Shown: positions 8,498 to 17,331 of the stretch, piece after piece
Numbering within the stretch: position 1 is the first letter of the stretch
Layout of the letters: the number at the start of each line of letters is the position of its first letter
Origin: Paenibacillus koleovorans NBRC 103111
GTDB taxonomy: Bacteria; Bacillota; Bacilli; Paenibacillales; NBRC-103111
DNA: 49,432 nucleotides
Assembly (NCBI RefSeq): GCF_004000845.1
Contig: NZ_BIMA01000050.1
Span: 1-49,432, forward strand
Direction of reading: 5' to 3'
The notes under the pieces: model-generated
The model's database searches: none
What the model saw: only the letters and a program-made list of their open reading frames with translations
Told to the model about the DNA's origin: nothing
Position numbers and translations under genes: made by a program

Positions 8498-9555
8498 TGT
8501 CTTCCCTCCGTTATAGAGGATTCCTGGCGCGTCTCTTTATACTGCTGTATAACATCTTTTAACGGCAGATTTTGTCTCTCCGCAATAACCTCTAATTTTT
8601 CCAATGTTATTTCAGGAATCCCCTTAGTGTCGCTATCCAACAGTCCCTTCGATGCCATACGCCGGCTGGTCTGTAGATCGCTCTGGCTGCGGCTTTGTTT
8701 CTGCATCTCAACAATCCCTGCAAGTCCACTTCTTTTATAGGTGTCTATTAGCTCCACCATAAGTTGAGATTCTTCCCTCTTTTTCATATCAGATTCTTTA
8801 GTTTTCCTGTTACTAGAGTATAGAATGGAAAATGCATATAAGATTTCCCATTGCTGTTGTACGGTTAATCCGCTTTGCTGTAAAGTGAGATATTCATTTG
8901 GAAACTGGTCGATCAATTGTATGACCTGCATCTTGTCCTGTGATTCGAGTCCTTTACTAATCAAGTACCAATCGATTTTTTTGGATTTTTGCTCTTCCAA
9001 TAGCTGTTTAGGATCTTGACCGTACTTCAGTCCCAAGCTGTAAGCCCAACCCACATCCTGAGCGTCATAGCCTGCACGAAGTAAAGAATTGTATTCTTCC
9101 TGCTGCAGGTGGTACTTCATGGACTCAGCAGGAACGTTCATCCTTGTTTTTTGTTCAATGGCACTCCAATCTTTTTGTTCATCCTTTTTCGCATCGAGTA
9201 AAGATTGAATGCTTTGGTTGCTTCTTGCAGATAATTCGTTAGCCTTTAACAGGTCTTTCATGCCATATCCCTGCTGGAACCATTCCGCGACTTCCGTAGG
9301 TGACGTTGCTTGATCATTTCGCTTTATGGACGGTACATCCAGACGAATCGTACTATTCTCCGTCCCGTAGCTTCCCTCGGTGGGCGGGACTGGGGAATGT
9401 TCGGGCAGTATGATGTCCGTTGCCGTGGAATTCTTGCTTTCTTTCATAACTCCAGGAACAATCCCCGCAGCAAAGAGGACCGAGAACGATCCGAAGCTAC
9501 TGGAAACAAGAAGGAAACATAAGAGATAGGGAATGTATCTTTTCACGCTTTTCAT
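8494..9555 (-). CDS. Secreted helical protein in the Rhs operon
   Basis: A 353-residue protein with a signal peptide (MKSVKRYIPYLLCFLLVSSS ... VLFAA) and a mature part predicted to be largely alpha-helical and highly charged. Three loosely repeated units of about 50 residues can be seen around QGYGMKDLLKANELS, LRAGYDAQDVGWAYSLGLKY and LQQSGLTVQQQWEILYAFS, each followed by a Lys/Glu-rich helix and a DW motif in the first two. GGAGTG lies 8 bases before the ATG. It overlaps the Rhs start by 4 bases, so the two are translationally coupled. Possible roles are chaperone or surface adaptor for the Rhs protein (inference); no known family recognised. Confidence 0.7.
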   Translation of the reverse strand: MKSVKRYIPYLLCFLLVSSSFGSFSVLFAAGIVPGVMKESKNSTATDIILPEHSPVPPTEGSYGTENSTIRLDVPSIKRNDQATSPTEVAEWFQQGYGMKDLLKANELSARSNQSIQSLLDAKKDEQKDWSAIEQKTRMNVPAESMKYHLQQEEYNSLLRAGYDAQDVGWAYSLGLKYGQDPKQLLEEQKSKKIDWYLISKGLESQDKMQVIQLIDQFPNEYLTLQQSGLTVQQQWEILYAFSILYSSNRKTKESDMKKREESQLMVELIDTYKRSGLAGIVEMQKQSRSQSDLQTSRRMASKGLLDSDTKGIPEITLEKLEVIAERQNLPLKDVIQQYKETRQESSITEGRQ

Positions 9556-9638
9556 TCGCAGTCACTCCAATTTTTTATTAGAAATGTTTGCTTGCAAAAT
9601 TTTATATACTATACTCTATCTTTAAAGCAGTAAGTGAA

Positions 9639-12068
9639 TTATGGTTGAACTACTTGTTGAAGAACATTCCCATTGTTGTCATATGTATATTTCAATTTCT
9701 CTCCCGAACTAAACTGGATATAGTCAAGCCTACCTTTCGAATCATACTTAAACTGTTTGTTCCCTGAATAAATGAGTAATGTTTTACTTGGCACTGATAG
9801 GTTTCCCGCTTCATCCTTTGCTCGAACTGTAATTTGATATAGCCTATTCATTTGAAAATTGGAATAGGTAAACGTCGGTACTGCACTTGATCCAATTTGG
9901 TTTGACTTATCATAAATGTAGTAGGTGGATACACCGACATTGTCGGACGAAGGTAACCAAGAAATAGTAGCACTCGCTCCATTTCTAGTTAAGATATAAG
10001 GAGTAGATGGAGCGGTTGGCGGTAAAGAATCAATAATAACAGACAAGGCATCGCTCATTGGCGACACATTTCCCGCTGCGTCTTTAGTACGTGCAGTAAA
10101 ATGATACATAGTGTTGGGAAGTAAAGTGAAAAAAGGGTCTTGTCCTGGGGTGGTCCACGTCAATTGCCCATCTTTGAAATATTCGGTACTTGTCACCCCG
10201 ACTTCATCGTAGCTATTAAATGCATATAGAAGAATGAAGTATGGGTTGCTCTCGTAGTAGGCTTCATAAGTTAATGAAGGTTTTGTTGGTGCTATTGTAT
10301 CTGCAAGGGTTTGAGTAGTTGCACCAGAACTAAATGCCGATTCATTTCCAGCTATGTCCTTCGCTTTAACCGTAAAAGTATAAGAAGTATTTTGCGTCAA
10401 TCCTGTACACGTATAACTTGTAATTGATCCAGAAACATCTTTTGGATTGCCGCACCCATTGATAATATAACTGTATACCCCAACATTATCTGTCGATGGA
10501 TTCCAAGCGATGGATATCGATGTCGCTGTTCGATTCGTAATTACCACACCGCTTGGTACTGAGGGAGCGGTGGTATCAGTGGTATACCCAACGTATAAAC
10601 TTGGTGCCGCATAAGGCCCCCCATCATCCCAAGTAGCAAAACTATTGCTAGATATATTTATTGCTTCTACTCTCCAAGAAGTAATGCCAGCTTTATTGAT
10701 TGCAGTAGCAGGCAATTGAAAAGTTGTATATCCGTATCCATAATTAATTCCAGTGTTTACAGATAAACTTGCAACTAGTGGAGCATTGGCGCTATAGTCG
10801 GAGGGATCCAGGGTCGGACCAAAATCATAGGAGTACAATCCTAATGTAAACGGATTTGTGGTTGTATTCGTTCTCCAATTAATATAATCCGTATGAGTTA
10901 GAAGTGCTGTTGATATAACAGCATCTGCTGGGATAGAGCTTGTATCATACTTTACAAAAGACTTTCGTATATAAATGGAATCTTGGTAATTGTCAAGCGT
11001 ATATTCAACATAATATTCTGAAAATGTATCAATTTCCGAACTGGAAGGCGAGTTCTGATATTCGTCCATAATATAATACTTATTTTTGATTGAGCCTCTA
11101 TTCACCGTGTTATAAAAAACTGCTGGATCCAGTACCATGGGATAACTTAAGCCTTCGGTATTAATAATTAAATCAAGGTATGTTCGATTGCTCTCTTTTC
11201 GAAGTGATTGTTTTACCAACCTGATAGTTCCATTCGAGTCTTCAACAAAAGCTGGGCTAATTTGCAATTGTCCAGCACTGAAGTCGTCCATGATGTTTCC
11301 TTCAACCTCAAATGAAAATAATTTTGGTGCCGTATCATCCCTCAAAATAATGGATTCTTTTATTCCACGTGTATTTGCCTCAAGTAATACATCCGTACTC
11401 TTCCAAACCTCGTAATACTTAATTTGATTATCATAGACCGCATTCATCACCCCCAAACTATTATTGGCAGTAAGTGGGATAAACGTCAGAGTGTCATTAC
11501 CTCTGCTAATGGAGTAGCCATCCGAATATTGTTTTGGAAGCAGAGAATGGTAATTGGTCTGTAATGTTCGAAAATAGCCTTCTGAGAGATTATTTTTCTC
11601 TTTAGCAATAATAGTTCTATCTATTACTTTGGGGAGATGTTTAGCCGCTTCTCTTGAGATCTTTACATTCCTAACTGCTTCTATAAATTCTTCGTCGACA
11701 AGTTTCGTCTTGACCTCCTGATAATTACCATCTTCATCCTCGTAATGAATTGGTTCACTACTAATGTACGCTACGAAACTACCGTCTTCTAAGAGAAATT
11801 GTTTACTCGTTTGATTTCTTAATTCAGGAAGTTCTCTCACTATTTTTTTACCTTCTACAAAACCTAAACTTTCGCTTATTTCAATATTTTCTATATCCTT
11901 CGATCCGGTTGAGTACTTGATAAAATTTAAGTGATTCATGTTCTCTTCATCCAATTGTACGCTCTTTAACTCAGGCACTATTTGTCCAATTGCTAGATTC
12001 GGCAAGAAGTTTAATATCCAACAAATTACCAATATAAACATGAGCACATTCTTCATCCTGAATTGCAT
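9639..12068 (-). CDS. Secreted DNRLRE/fibronectin-III protein with YD-repeat tail
   Basis: About 809 residues from the ATG at 12068, chosen because AGGGAGA lies 9-10 bases upstream and the product then starts with a signal peptide (MKNVLMFILVICWILNFLPN). The frame stays open to 12179 but the extra 37 residues precede the signal. After a long N-terminal region comes a DNRLRE-type domain (motif IYIRKSFVKYDTSSIPADAV), then three fibronectin type III domains (start motifs TTAPSVPSGVVI, IAPTKPSLTY, LPPTAPSTPYIL; each with a KAKD/RTKD/RAKDEAGN motif), and finally one YD-repeat stretch (FKYDSKGRLDYIQF, YTYDNNGNVLQQ). It ends where an Rhs barrel would normally begin. Likely a wall or surface protein working with the two downstream genes, 83 bases away. 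Confidence 0.8.
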   Translation of the reverse strand: MQFRMKNVLMFILVICWILNFLPNLAIGQIVPELKSVQLDEENMNHLNFIKYSTGSKDIENIEISESLGFVEGKKIVRELPELRNQTSKQFLLEDGSFVAYISSEPIHYEDEDGNYQEVKTKLVDEEFIEAVRNVKISREAAKHLPKVIDRTIIAKEKNNLSEGYFRTLQTNYHSLLPKQYSDGYSISRGNDTLTFIPLTANNSLGVMNAVYDNQIKYYEVWKSTDVLLEANTRGIKESIILRDDTAPKLFSFEVEGNIMDDFSAGQLQISPAFVEDSNGTIRLVKQSLRKESNRTYLDLIINTEGLSYPMVLDPAVFYNTVNRGSIKNKYYIMDEYQNSPSSSEIDTFSEYYVEYTLDNYQDSIYIRKSFVKYDTSSIPADAVISTALLTHTDYINWRTNTTTNPFTLGLYSYDFGPTLDPSDYSANAPLVASLSVNTGINYGYGYTTFQLPATAINKAGITSWRVEAINISSNSFATWDDGGPYAAPSLYVGYTTDTTAPSVPSGVVITNRTATSISIAWNPSTDNVGVYSYIINGCGNPKDVSGSITSYTCTGLTQNTSYTFTVKAKDIAGNESAFSSGATTQTLADTIAPTKPSLTYEAYYESNPYFILLYAFNSYDEVGVTSTEYFKDGQLTWTTPGQDPFFTLLPNTMYHFTARTKDAAGNVSPMSDALSVIIDSLPPTAPSTPYILTRNGASATISWLPSSDNVGVSTYYIYDKSNQIGSSAVPTFTYSNFQMNRLYQITVRAKDEAGNLSVPSKTLLIYSGNKQFKYDSKGRLDYIQFSSGEKLKYTYDNNGNVLQQVVQP

Positions 12069-12458
12069 TCTTCGACATCTCCCTAGAATATAGTTTATTT
12101 CCACTAATTTTCTATATACTTTATCGCCTCCATCTTTCAGGAAAACCTTAATCCCATTTATTTTATTTGAGTGTTCCACCTGTCGGAAACTGTCACTTTT
12201 CCGTTTTCATACCTGTTTTATGCTTTTTTGTGGTCATTTAGAAAAATATTAGGAATCTGGTACGTTGCACAACGAGAACTACGGCACAATTGCATGGTTT
12301 CTACGATTCAACTCCCCTCTGCCCCACTGCGCGAACTCCCAAAAATTCATTCATTGACGCCAACTCGCTCGACCCTTATGATGGCTATAGGATGTATCTA
12401 AGATGTATTATCCCTGTAAAACAGTTGTATACATCGAGATGAGCGGAGGAAATGCGAC
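12069..12458. other. Intergenic region at an apparent composition boundary
   Basis: Between the divergent surface-protein gene and the deacetylase gene. The left half is AT-rich like the Rhs locus, and from 12459 the DNA is strongly GC-rich. The only element I can support is the promoter at 12354-12382. No integrase, tRNA or direct repeat marking an attachment site was seen. Confidence 0.4.
12354..12382 (+). promoter_or_regulatory. Sigma-A-type promoter of the deacetylase gene
   Basis: TTGACG (12354-12359) and TATGAT (12377-12382) are separated by exactly 17 bases, 77 bases before the start codon. Confidence 0.7.
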
Positions 12459-14354
12459 ATGATTCATTTGATCTGGAGTCCCAAGAAAGCGGAGGCATTG
12501 TGGCGGCAAGGCCGCGATGCGGAAGCGCCTTATTGGGCGGAGATATTAAAATATGCAGGGCTCGCCTATCACGAGTGGACGCTGGAAGCTTGGCGCGAGG
12601 TACAGCCCGAGGGGCTGACCTTGATCGCCGAGCTGGACGTTGCCGACGCGGCCGAGTCCGCACAGCTGGCGGCGCTGTTCACCGCCTACTGCGCGCGTGG
12701 CAACGCGATCCTCGTCGCCGGCGGCACGCACGGCCTCGACGCGACGCTCGGCGTGAAGCGCATCCAATCGATCCGCGAAGGCTGGATCGACTGGGCCGAG
12801 ACGAGCTCAAGCGGCGCATCAATCGCTGCAGCAACAGAAGCTACCGCCAAGCCGTCGCTGGCCCAAGGGCTGCGCAGCTCGTTCCACTTCTTCGGCGCGA
12901 CGCTCGTCGAGCTCGCGGCGGGTGCCGCCGAAGAAGTGGAACCGCACGGCGCGCTGCTGCCGCTGGCGGCCACTGTCCCGGCTGCCGGCTACCCCGCCGT
13001 CACGATCCGCGACGTCGGCCCAGGCGCGGCCGCGCTGCTAGCCGTCGACCTACCGCGCACGTGCCGGCTCATTCAGGACGGCGTCGCCGTGCTGCGCGAC
13101 GCCGTCCCCGCTCCGGATGGCACGGCCGCCATCTGCGACGACATTCTCAAAGCGGACGACGGCGGCGTCCTCGACTGGGACCGCGATCGCGATCGGGTAG
13201 AAGAGGAAGGTGCTCCGTTCTTCCTCCACCCGATTGTCGACGAGTTCCGTGTGCTGCTGTTGCGGCTGCTGCACCACCTGCACGCGAGGATCGGGCGGCC
13301 GCTCGCACAGCTGTGGTTCTGGCCGGAGGGGCTCGAAGCGATCGGCCACATCTCACACGATACCGACGGCAACGACCCGGCCGGCGCCCGGATGATGCTC
13401 GACCGGCTGCGCGAAGCCGGCATCCGGTCGAGCTGGTGTACGATCATGCCGGGCTATGATGCCGACATGTACCGCCGGATCGTGGCCGAGGGGCACGAGA
13501 TCGCGATGCACTACAACGCTCTGGAGGCGGAGGGCGCTTATTGGGATGAGGAGCTGTACCGCGCCCAGCTTGCTCAGCTTCGTTCCCAGCTGGCCGTATC
13601 CCATCCCGACCCGGCCGACGCCGACCGCACCCAAGTCATCGCCAACAAAAACCATTATTTGCGCTGGGAAGGCGACGTGCAGTTTTACCGCTGGTGCGAA
13701 AAAAGCGGCATCGTCGTCGAGCAGAGCAAGGGCGGCACGAAGCAGGGGAACAAAGGGTTCCTCGCCGGCACCTGCCATCTCTACCGACCGGTCTCGACGC
13801 CGGCGGAACGCAATCGCCTCATGAACGTGTACGCGAATCCGACGCTCGCTTGGGACCCGCCAATGCCGATCCGCTGCACACAACCCGAAGCCCAAGCGCT
13901 AATCGACCGGAGTGCCGACGTTTACGGCGTAGCGCATTTCCTGTTCCACCCGGCGACCATGCTCGCATATGAACCCATCGGACCGAACTTCGTCGATCTC
14001 GTCCGATACGGCACCGGGCGCGGCCTTGCCTGGTGGACGGCACGCGAGCTCTACGAATGGCAAGAACGCCGCAACGGCGTCAGCGTCGACATCGATTCGC
14101 ACGACGACGCCATCGTGATTACCGCGCAGCAGCCGTGCAAAGGACTCACGCTGCTGCTGCCGGAAGACACCGCCGTCGACCCAGATGTGGCCGCAGCGAC
14201 AGCGGCGGGTATTCATTCGGCTACGATCCGCTGCGCCCAATCCGTCACGCGTTTCGGCATCCGTCACCGTCAGTGGATTCTCGATATCCCAGTTGGCGTG
14301 ACTCGCATCCCGCTCCAGAAATCGAGCGATCTGGCTGTGCAAGGGTCAAAATGA
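12459..14354 (+). CDS. NodB-like polysaccharide deacetylase-family protein
   Basis: A 631-residue protein with GGAGGA 8 bases before the ATG. It has no signal peptide. The first about 270 residues form an alpha/beta domain with glutamine-amidotransferase-like organisation (ILVAGGTHGLDA), followed by a NodB-type domain at about residues 285-480: HISHDTDGNDP replaces the usual TFDDG motif, and HEIAMHYNALEAEG supplies the H-x4-H metal pair. The C-terminal about 120 residues are beta-rich. The family removes acyl groups from carbohydrates, but this cytoplasmic variant has no assigned substrate. It is a single gene between a good promoter and a shared terminator. Confidence 0.7.
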   Translation: MIHLIWSPKKAEALWRQGRDAEAPYWAEILKYAGLAYHEWTLEAWREVQPEGLTLIAELDVADAAESAQLAALFTAYCARGNAILVAGGTHGLDATLGVKRIQSIREGWIDWAETSSSGASIAAATEATAKPSLAQGLRSSFHFFGATLVELAAGAAEEVEPHGALLPLAATVPAAGYPAVTIRDVGPGAAALLAVDLPRTCRLIQDGVAVLRDAVPAPDGTAAICDDILKADDGGVLDWDRDRDRVEEEGAPFFLHPIVDEFRVLLLRLLHHLHARIGRPLAQLWFWPEGLEAIGHISHDTDGNDPAGARMMLDRLREAGIRSSWCTIMPGYDADMYRRIVAEGHEIAMHYNALEAEGAYWDEELYRAQLAQLRSQLAVSHPDPADADRTQVIANKNHYLRWEGDVQFYRWCEKSGIVVEQSKGGTKQGNKGFLAGTCHLYRPVSTPAERNRLMNVYANPTLAWDPPMPIRCTQPEAQALIDRSADVYGVAHFLFHPATMLAYEPIGPNFVDLVRYGTGRGLAWWTARELYEWQERRNGVSVDIDSHDDAIVITAQQPCKGLTLLLPEDTAVDPDVAAATAAGIHSATIRCAQSVTRFGIRHRQWILDIPVGVTRIPLQKSSDLAVQGSK

Positions 14355-14432
14355 CTCTGCAAAACACGAAATCAAGCGGCCGAGCCGTGCACTCTTCTCA
14401 TCCATAAAGACATCCAGTTCTTACTCCAAAAG

Positions 14433-14484
14433 CCAAAAAACCGTCGGCGTCCCCACCTCTTGATGTGGAACCCGACGGTTTTCT
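14433..14484. terminator. Bidirectional terminator between the deacetylase gene and kdpC
   Basis: AACCGTCGG (14439-14447) pairs with CCGACGGTT (14472-14480); an inner CCAC/GTGG extends the hairpin. A-run before and TTTTCT after the stem allow function in both directions between these convergent genes. Confidence 0.85.
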
Positions 14485-14495
14485 CTACTAACAAA

Positions 14496-15200
14496 CTATT
14501 TCCCAGCCAACAAAACATCCAACGCCATATTCAGCTTCAGCACATGGACGCGCGGCTCCCCGAACAAGCCTAAATCGCGCCCTTCCGTGTGATCGTCCAC
14601 CAGTTGCTCCAGCTGCGCAGCCGACACTCCGGTCAACCGACTGATCCGCGGCACCTGCACGCGAGCCGATTCCGGCGTAATATGCGGGTCCAGCCCCGAG
14701 CCGGAGTTCGTCAGCAGCGCCAGCGGAACTTGCCCCGAGGGCACCTCCGGGTTCAACTTGTTCCACTCCTCGATCGAAGCCTCCATCCGCTCCTGCAAAG
14801 CCGGATTGGACGGCGCATAGTTGTTCGAGCCCGAAGCCTCCGCCTTGTAGTCGATGCTCGATACGCGGCTCTGAAAATGCTTCGGGTCCTCAAACTTCTG
14901 CCCGATCAGCTCCGACCCGACGACCGCCCCGTCGGCGCTCTCGATCAAGCTGCCGTTCGCCCGGCCCGGCATGAGCACCTGAGCGACGCCCGTGCAGACG
15001 AGCGGATAGATGAGGCCGCACAGCACGAGGAACACAAGCCCCGCCCGAATCGCGACCCACAGCGAGACTCGGGCACCATGCCCGCCTCCCCTCTCACCGC
15101 GTGCGCCGCCTCCGCCTTCCCACTCGCCGTCTGCACCCACGCCAACTCCTTCCCGCTCACCGCCTACTCCTGCGCCACCGACCCACGCATCCTGTTTCAC
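14496..15200 (-). CDS. kdpC: Potassium-transporting ATPase subunit C, with Gly-rich N-terminal extension
   Basis: KdpC is the small single-span subunit that stabilises the KdpFABC K+ pump. The match is clear from the membrane segment ([20 protein letters not shown]) onward, with the conserved YAPSNPAL and [14 protein letters not shown] motifs and the family's usual end near residue 190. Unusually, a GTG start at 15200 adds about 45 residues before the membrane segment, almost all Gly, Glu, Arg and Val; normal KdpC begins only a few residues before the span. The gene is last in the operon, 76 bases behind kdpB. The extension may be translated or the real start may lie further in. Confidence 0.95.
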   Translation of the reverse strand: MKQDAWVGGAGVGGEREGVGVGADGEWEGGGGARGERGGGHGARVSLWVAIRAGLVFLVLCGLIYPLVCTGVAQVLMPGRANGSLIESADGAVVGSELIGQKFEDPKHFQSRVSSIDYKAEASGSNNYAPSNPALQERMEASIEEWNKLNPEVPSGQVPLALLTNSGSGLDPHITPESARVQVPRISRLTGVSAAQLEQLVDDHTEGRDLGLFGEPRVHVLKLNMALDVLLAGK

Positions 15201-15276
15201 AGCGCATCCAGTCCCTTCTAATTAGAAGCTCGCCTTTTCATCTCCGCCATGCCTTATCTCTACACTAATCCGCAGC

Positions 15277-17310
15277 TTAAATCCACAAATGCACGACCAA
15301 ATCGATCAGCTTGATCCCGACGAACGGCACCACGACACCGCCCAGCCCGTAGACGAAAATATTGCGCTGCAGCAGCTTCGTCGAGCTCATCGTCCTGTAG
15401 GCGACGCCCTTCATCGCCAGCGGGATGAGCAGCGGAATGATCACGGCATTAAAGATTAACGCCGATAATATCGCCGACAACGGCGAACCGAGCCGCATCA
15501 CGTTCAGCGCCTCCATCTCCGGAATCGCCACCGTGAACATCGCCGGGATGATAGCGAAGTATTTCGCCACGTCATTCGCGATGCTGAACGTCGTCAAGGC
15601 GCCGCGCGTCATGAGCAGCTGCTTGCCGATCGCGACGACCTCGATGATCTTGGACGGATCGGAGTCCAAGTCGACCATGTTGGCCGCCTCCTTGGCGGCG
15701 ACCGTCCCGCTGTTCATCGCCAGCCCGACGTCGGCTTGCGCCAACGCCGGCGCGTCGTTCGTGCCGTCGCCGGTCATCGCGACGAGCTTGCCCTCGGCCT
15801 GCTCGCGGCGGATGACCGCGATCTTGTCCTCCGGCTTGCTCTCCGCGATGAAGTCGTCGACCCCCGCCTCGCGGGCGATCGTCGCAGCCGTCAGCGGATT
15901 GTCGCCGGTACACATAATCGTCTTGATGCCCATCTGACGCAGCTGGTCGAACCGTTCCTTCATGCCCGGCTTAACCGTATCCTTCAGATAGATCAACCCG
16001 AACACTTGGCCATCCACCGCGACGGCCAGCGGCGTGCCGCCCTCCATGGCGATTTCATCGCCTTTCGCCCCCAAGTCCGCCGGCACCGTCCCTCCCAGCG
16101 ATTCCACCCAGCGGCGGACCGCATCGACGGCGCCTTTGCGCACGCGCCGACCGTCCTTCAAGTCGATGCCGCTCATCCGCGTCTCCGCCTTGAATTCGAT
16201 GAACTCCCCGCCAACAGCCACAGACTCGTCATACGCTAACCCAAGCTTCTTCATCAGCTCGAGCACGGAACGGCCTTCCGGCGTCTCATCCTTCACCGAG
16301 CCAACCGCCGACCACGCTGCCAAAACCTCCATCCGCTCCGAACCAACCGGAATGAACTGGCTGGCCATCCGATTGCCGAATGTGATGGTTCCCGTTTTGT
16401 CCAGTATCATCGTATTGATGTCGCCGCTCGCCTCCACCGCTTTACCGGACATGGCCAGGACGTTGAACTGCGTCACCCGGTCCATACCGGCAATGCCGAT
16501 CGCCGAGAGCAGCCCCCCGATCGTAGTCGGGATCAGACACACTAACAGCGAGATCAGCACCGGAACCGAAAGCTCAATCTCCAAATAACGCGCGATCGGA
16601 GCCAGCGTCACGACCACAATCAGAAAAATAATCGTCAAGCTGGTCAGCAGCGTGTTCAAGGCGATTTCGTTCGGCGTCTTTTGCCGCTTCGCGCCCTCCA
16701 CAAGCGAGATCATCCGATCGATGAACGATTCCCCCGGATCGCTCGTAATCCGCACCTGAATGCGGTCGCTCACAACACGAGTCCCGCCCGTCACCGAGCT
16801 GAAATCGCCGCCCGCTTCCTTAATAACCGGCGCCGATTCCCCCGTGATCGCGGATTCGTCGACCGAAGCCAGTCCTTCCACCACTTCGCCATCGCCCGGA
16901 ATCATTTCTCCCTGCGCCACGACTACCAGATCCCCTTTGCGAAGCTCCGTCGAAGGCACTTGCTTCACGACACCGCCAACCAGCTTGTTCGTCGTGATCT
17001 CCTTTTTGGACTTTTTCAGCGAGTCGGCCTGCGCCTTCCCCCGCCCTTCCGCCAGCGCCTCCGCGAAATTCGCGAACAGTACGGTGAACAGCAGCACGAA
17101 GAATACCGCAAAATTAAACCCAATCGCATCCTCCGTCCCGAAGTACCCGGGCAGCACCGTCATCAGCAGCACCACAAACGTACCTACCTCGACCACGAAC
17201 ATAACCGGATTTTTCATCATCGTGACCGGATTCAGCTTCACCAAGCTATCTATGATCGCCTTCCCGACGAGTTCGCCGTTCAGCAGCTTCTTACTCCTGC
17301 TAGTTGCCAT
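15277..17310 (-). CDS. kdpB: Potassium-transporting ATPase subunit B (P-type ATPase)
   Basis: 677 residues, the normal family length. It is the ATP-hydrolysing subunit of the high-affinity K+ pump in the membrane. Visible hallmarks: TGES in the actuator domain ([10 protein letters not shown]), the phosphorylation motif [12 protein letters not shown], the nucleotide-binding KGAVDAV region and the hinge [20 protein letters not shown]. It starts with ATG 21 bases after kdpA and is co-transcribed with kdpA and kdpC. Confidence 0.98.
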   Translation of the reverse strand: MATSRSKKLLNGELVGKAIIDSLVKLNPVTMMKNPVMFVVEVGTFVVLLMTVLPGYFGTEDAIGFNFAVFFVLLFTVLFANFAEALAEGRGKAQADSLKKSKKEITTNKLVGGVVKQVPSTELRKGDLVVVAQGEMIPGDGEVVEGLASVDESAITGESAPVIKEAGGDFSSVTGGTRVVSDRIQVRITSDPGESFIDRMISLVEGAKRQKTPNEIALNTLLTSLTIIFLIVVVTLAPIARYLEIELSVPVLISLLVCLIPTTIGGLLSAIGIAGMDRVTQFNVLAMSGKAVEASGDINTMILDKTGTITFGNRMASQFIPVGSERMEVLAAWSAVGSVKDETPEGRSVLELMKKLGLAYDESVAVGGEFIEFKAETRMSGIDLKDGRRVRKGAVDAVRRWVESLGGTVPADLGAKGDEIAMEGGTPLAVAVDGQVFGLIYLKDTVKPGMKERFDQLRQMGIKTIMCTGDNPLTAATIAREAGVDDFIAESKPEDKIAVIRREQAEGKLVAMTGDGTNDAPALAQADVGLAMNSGTVAAKEAANMVDLDSDPSKIIEVVAIGKQLLMTRGALTTFSIANDVAKYFAIIPAMFTVAIPEMEALNVMRLGSPLSAILSALIFNAVIIPLLIPLAMKGVAYRTMSSTKLLQRNIFVYGLGGVVVPFVGIKLIDLVVHLWI

Positions 17311-17331
17311 GTCGATTCCCTCTCCTCTTCC

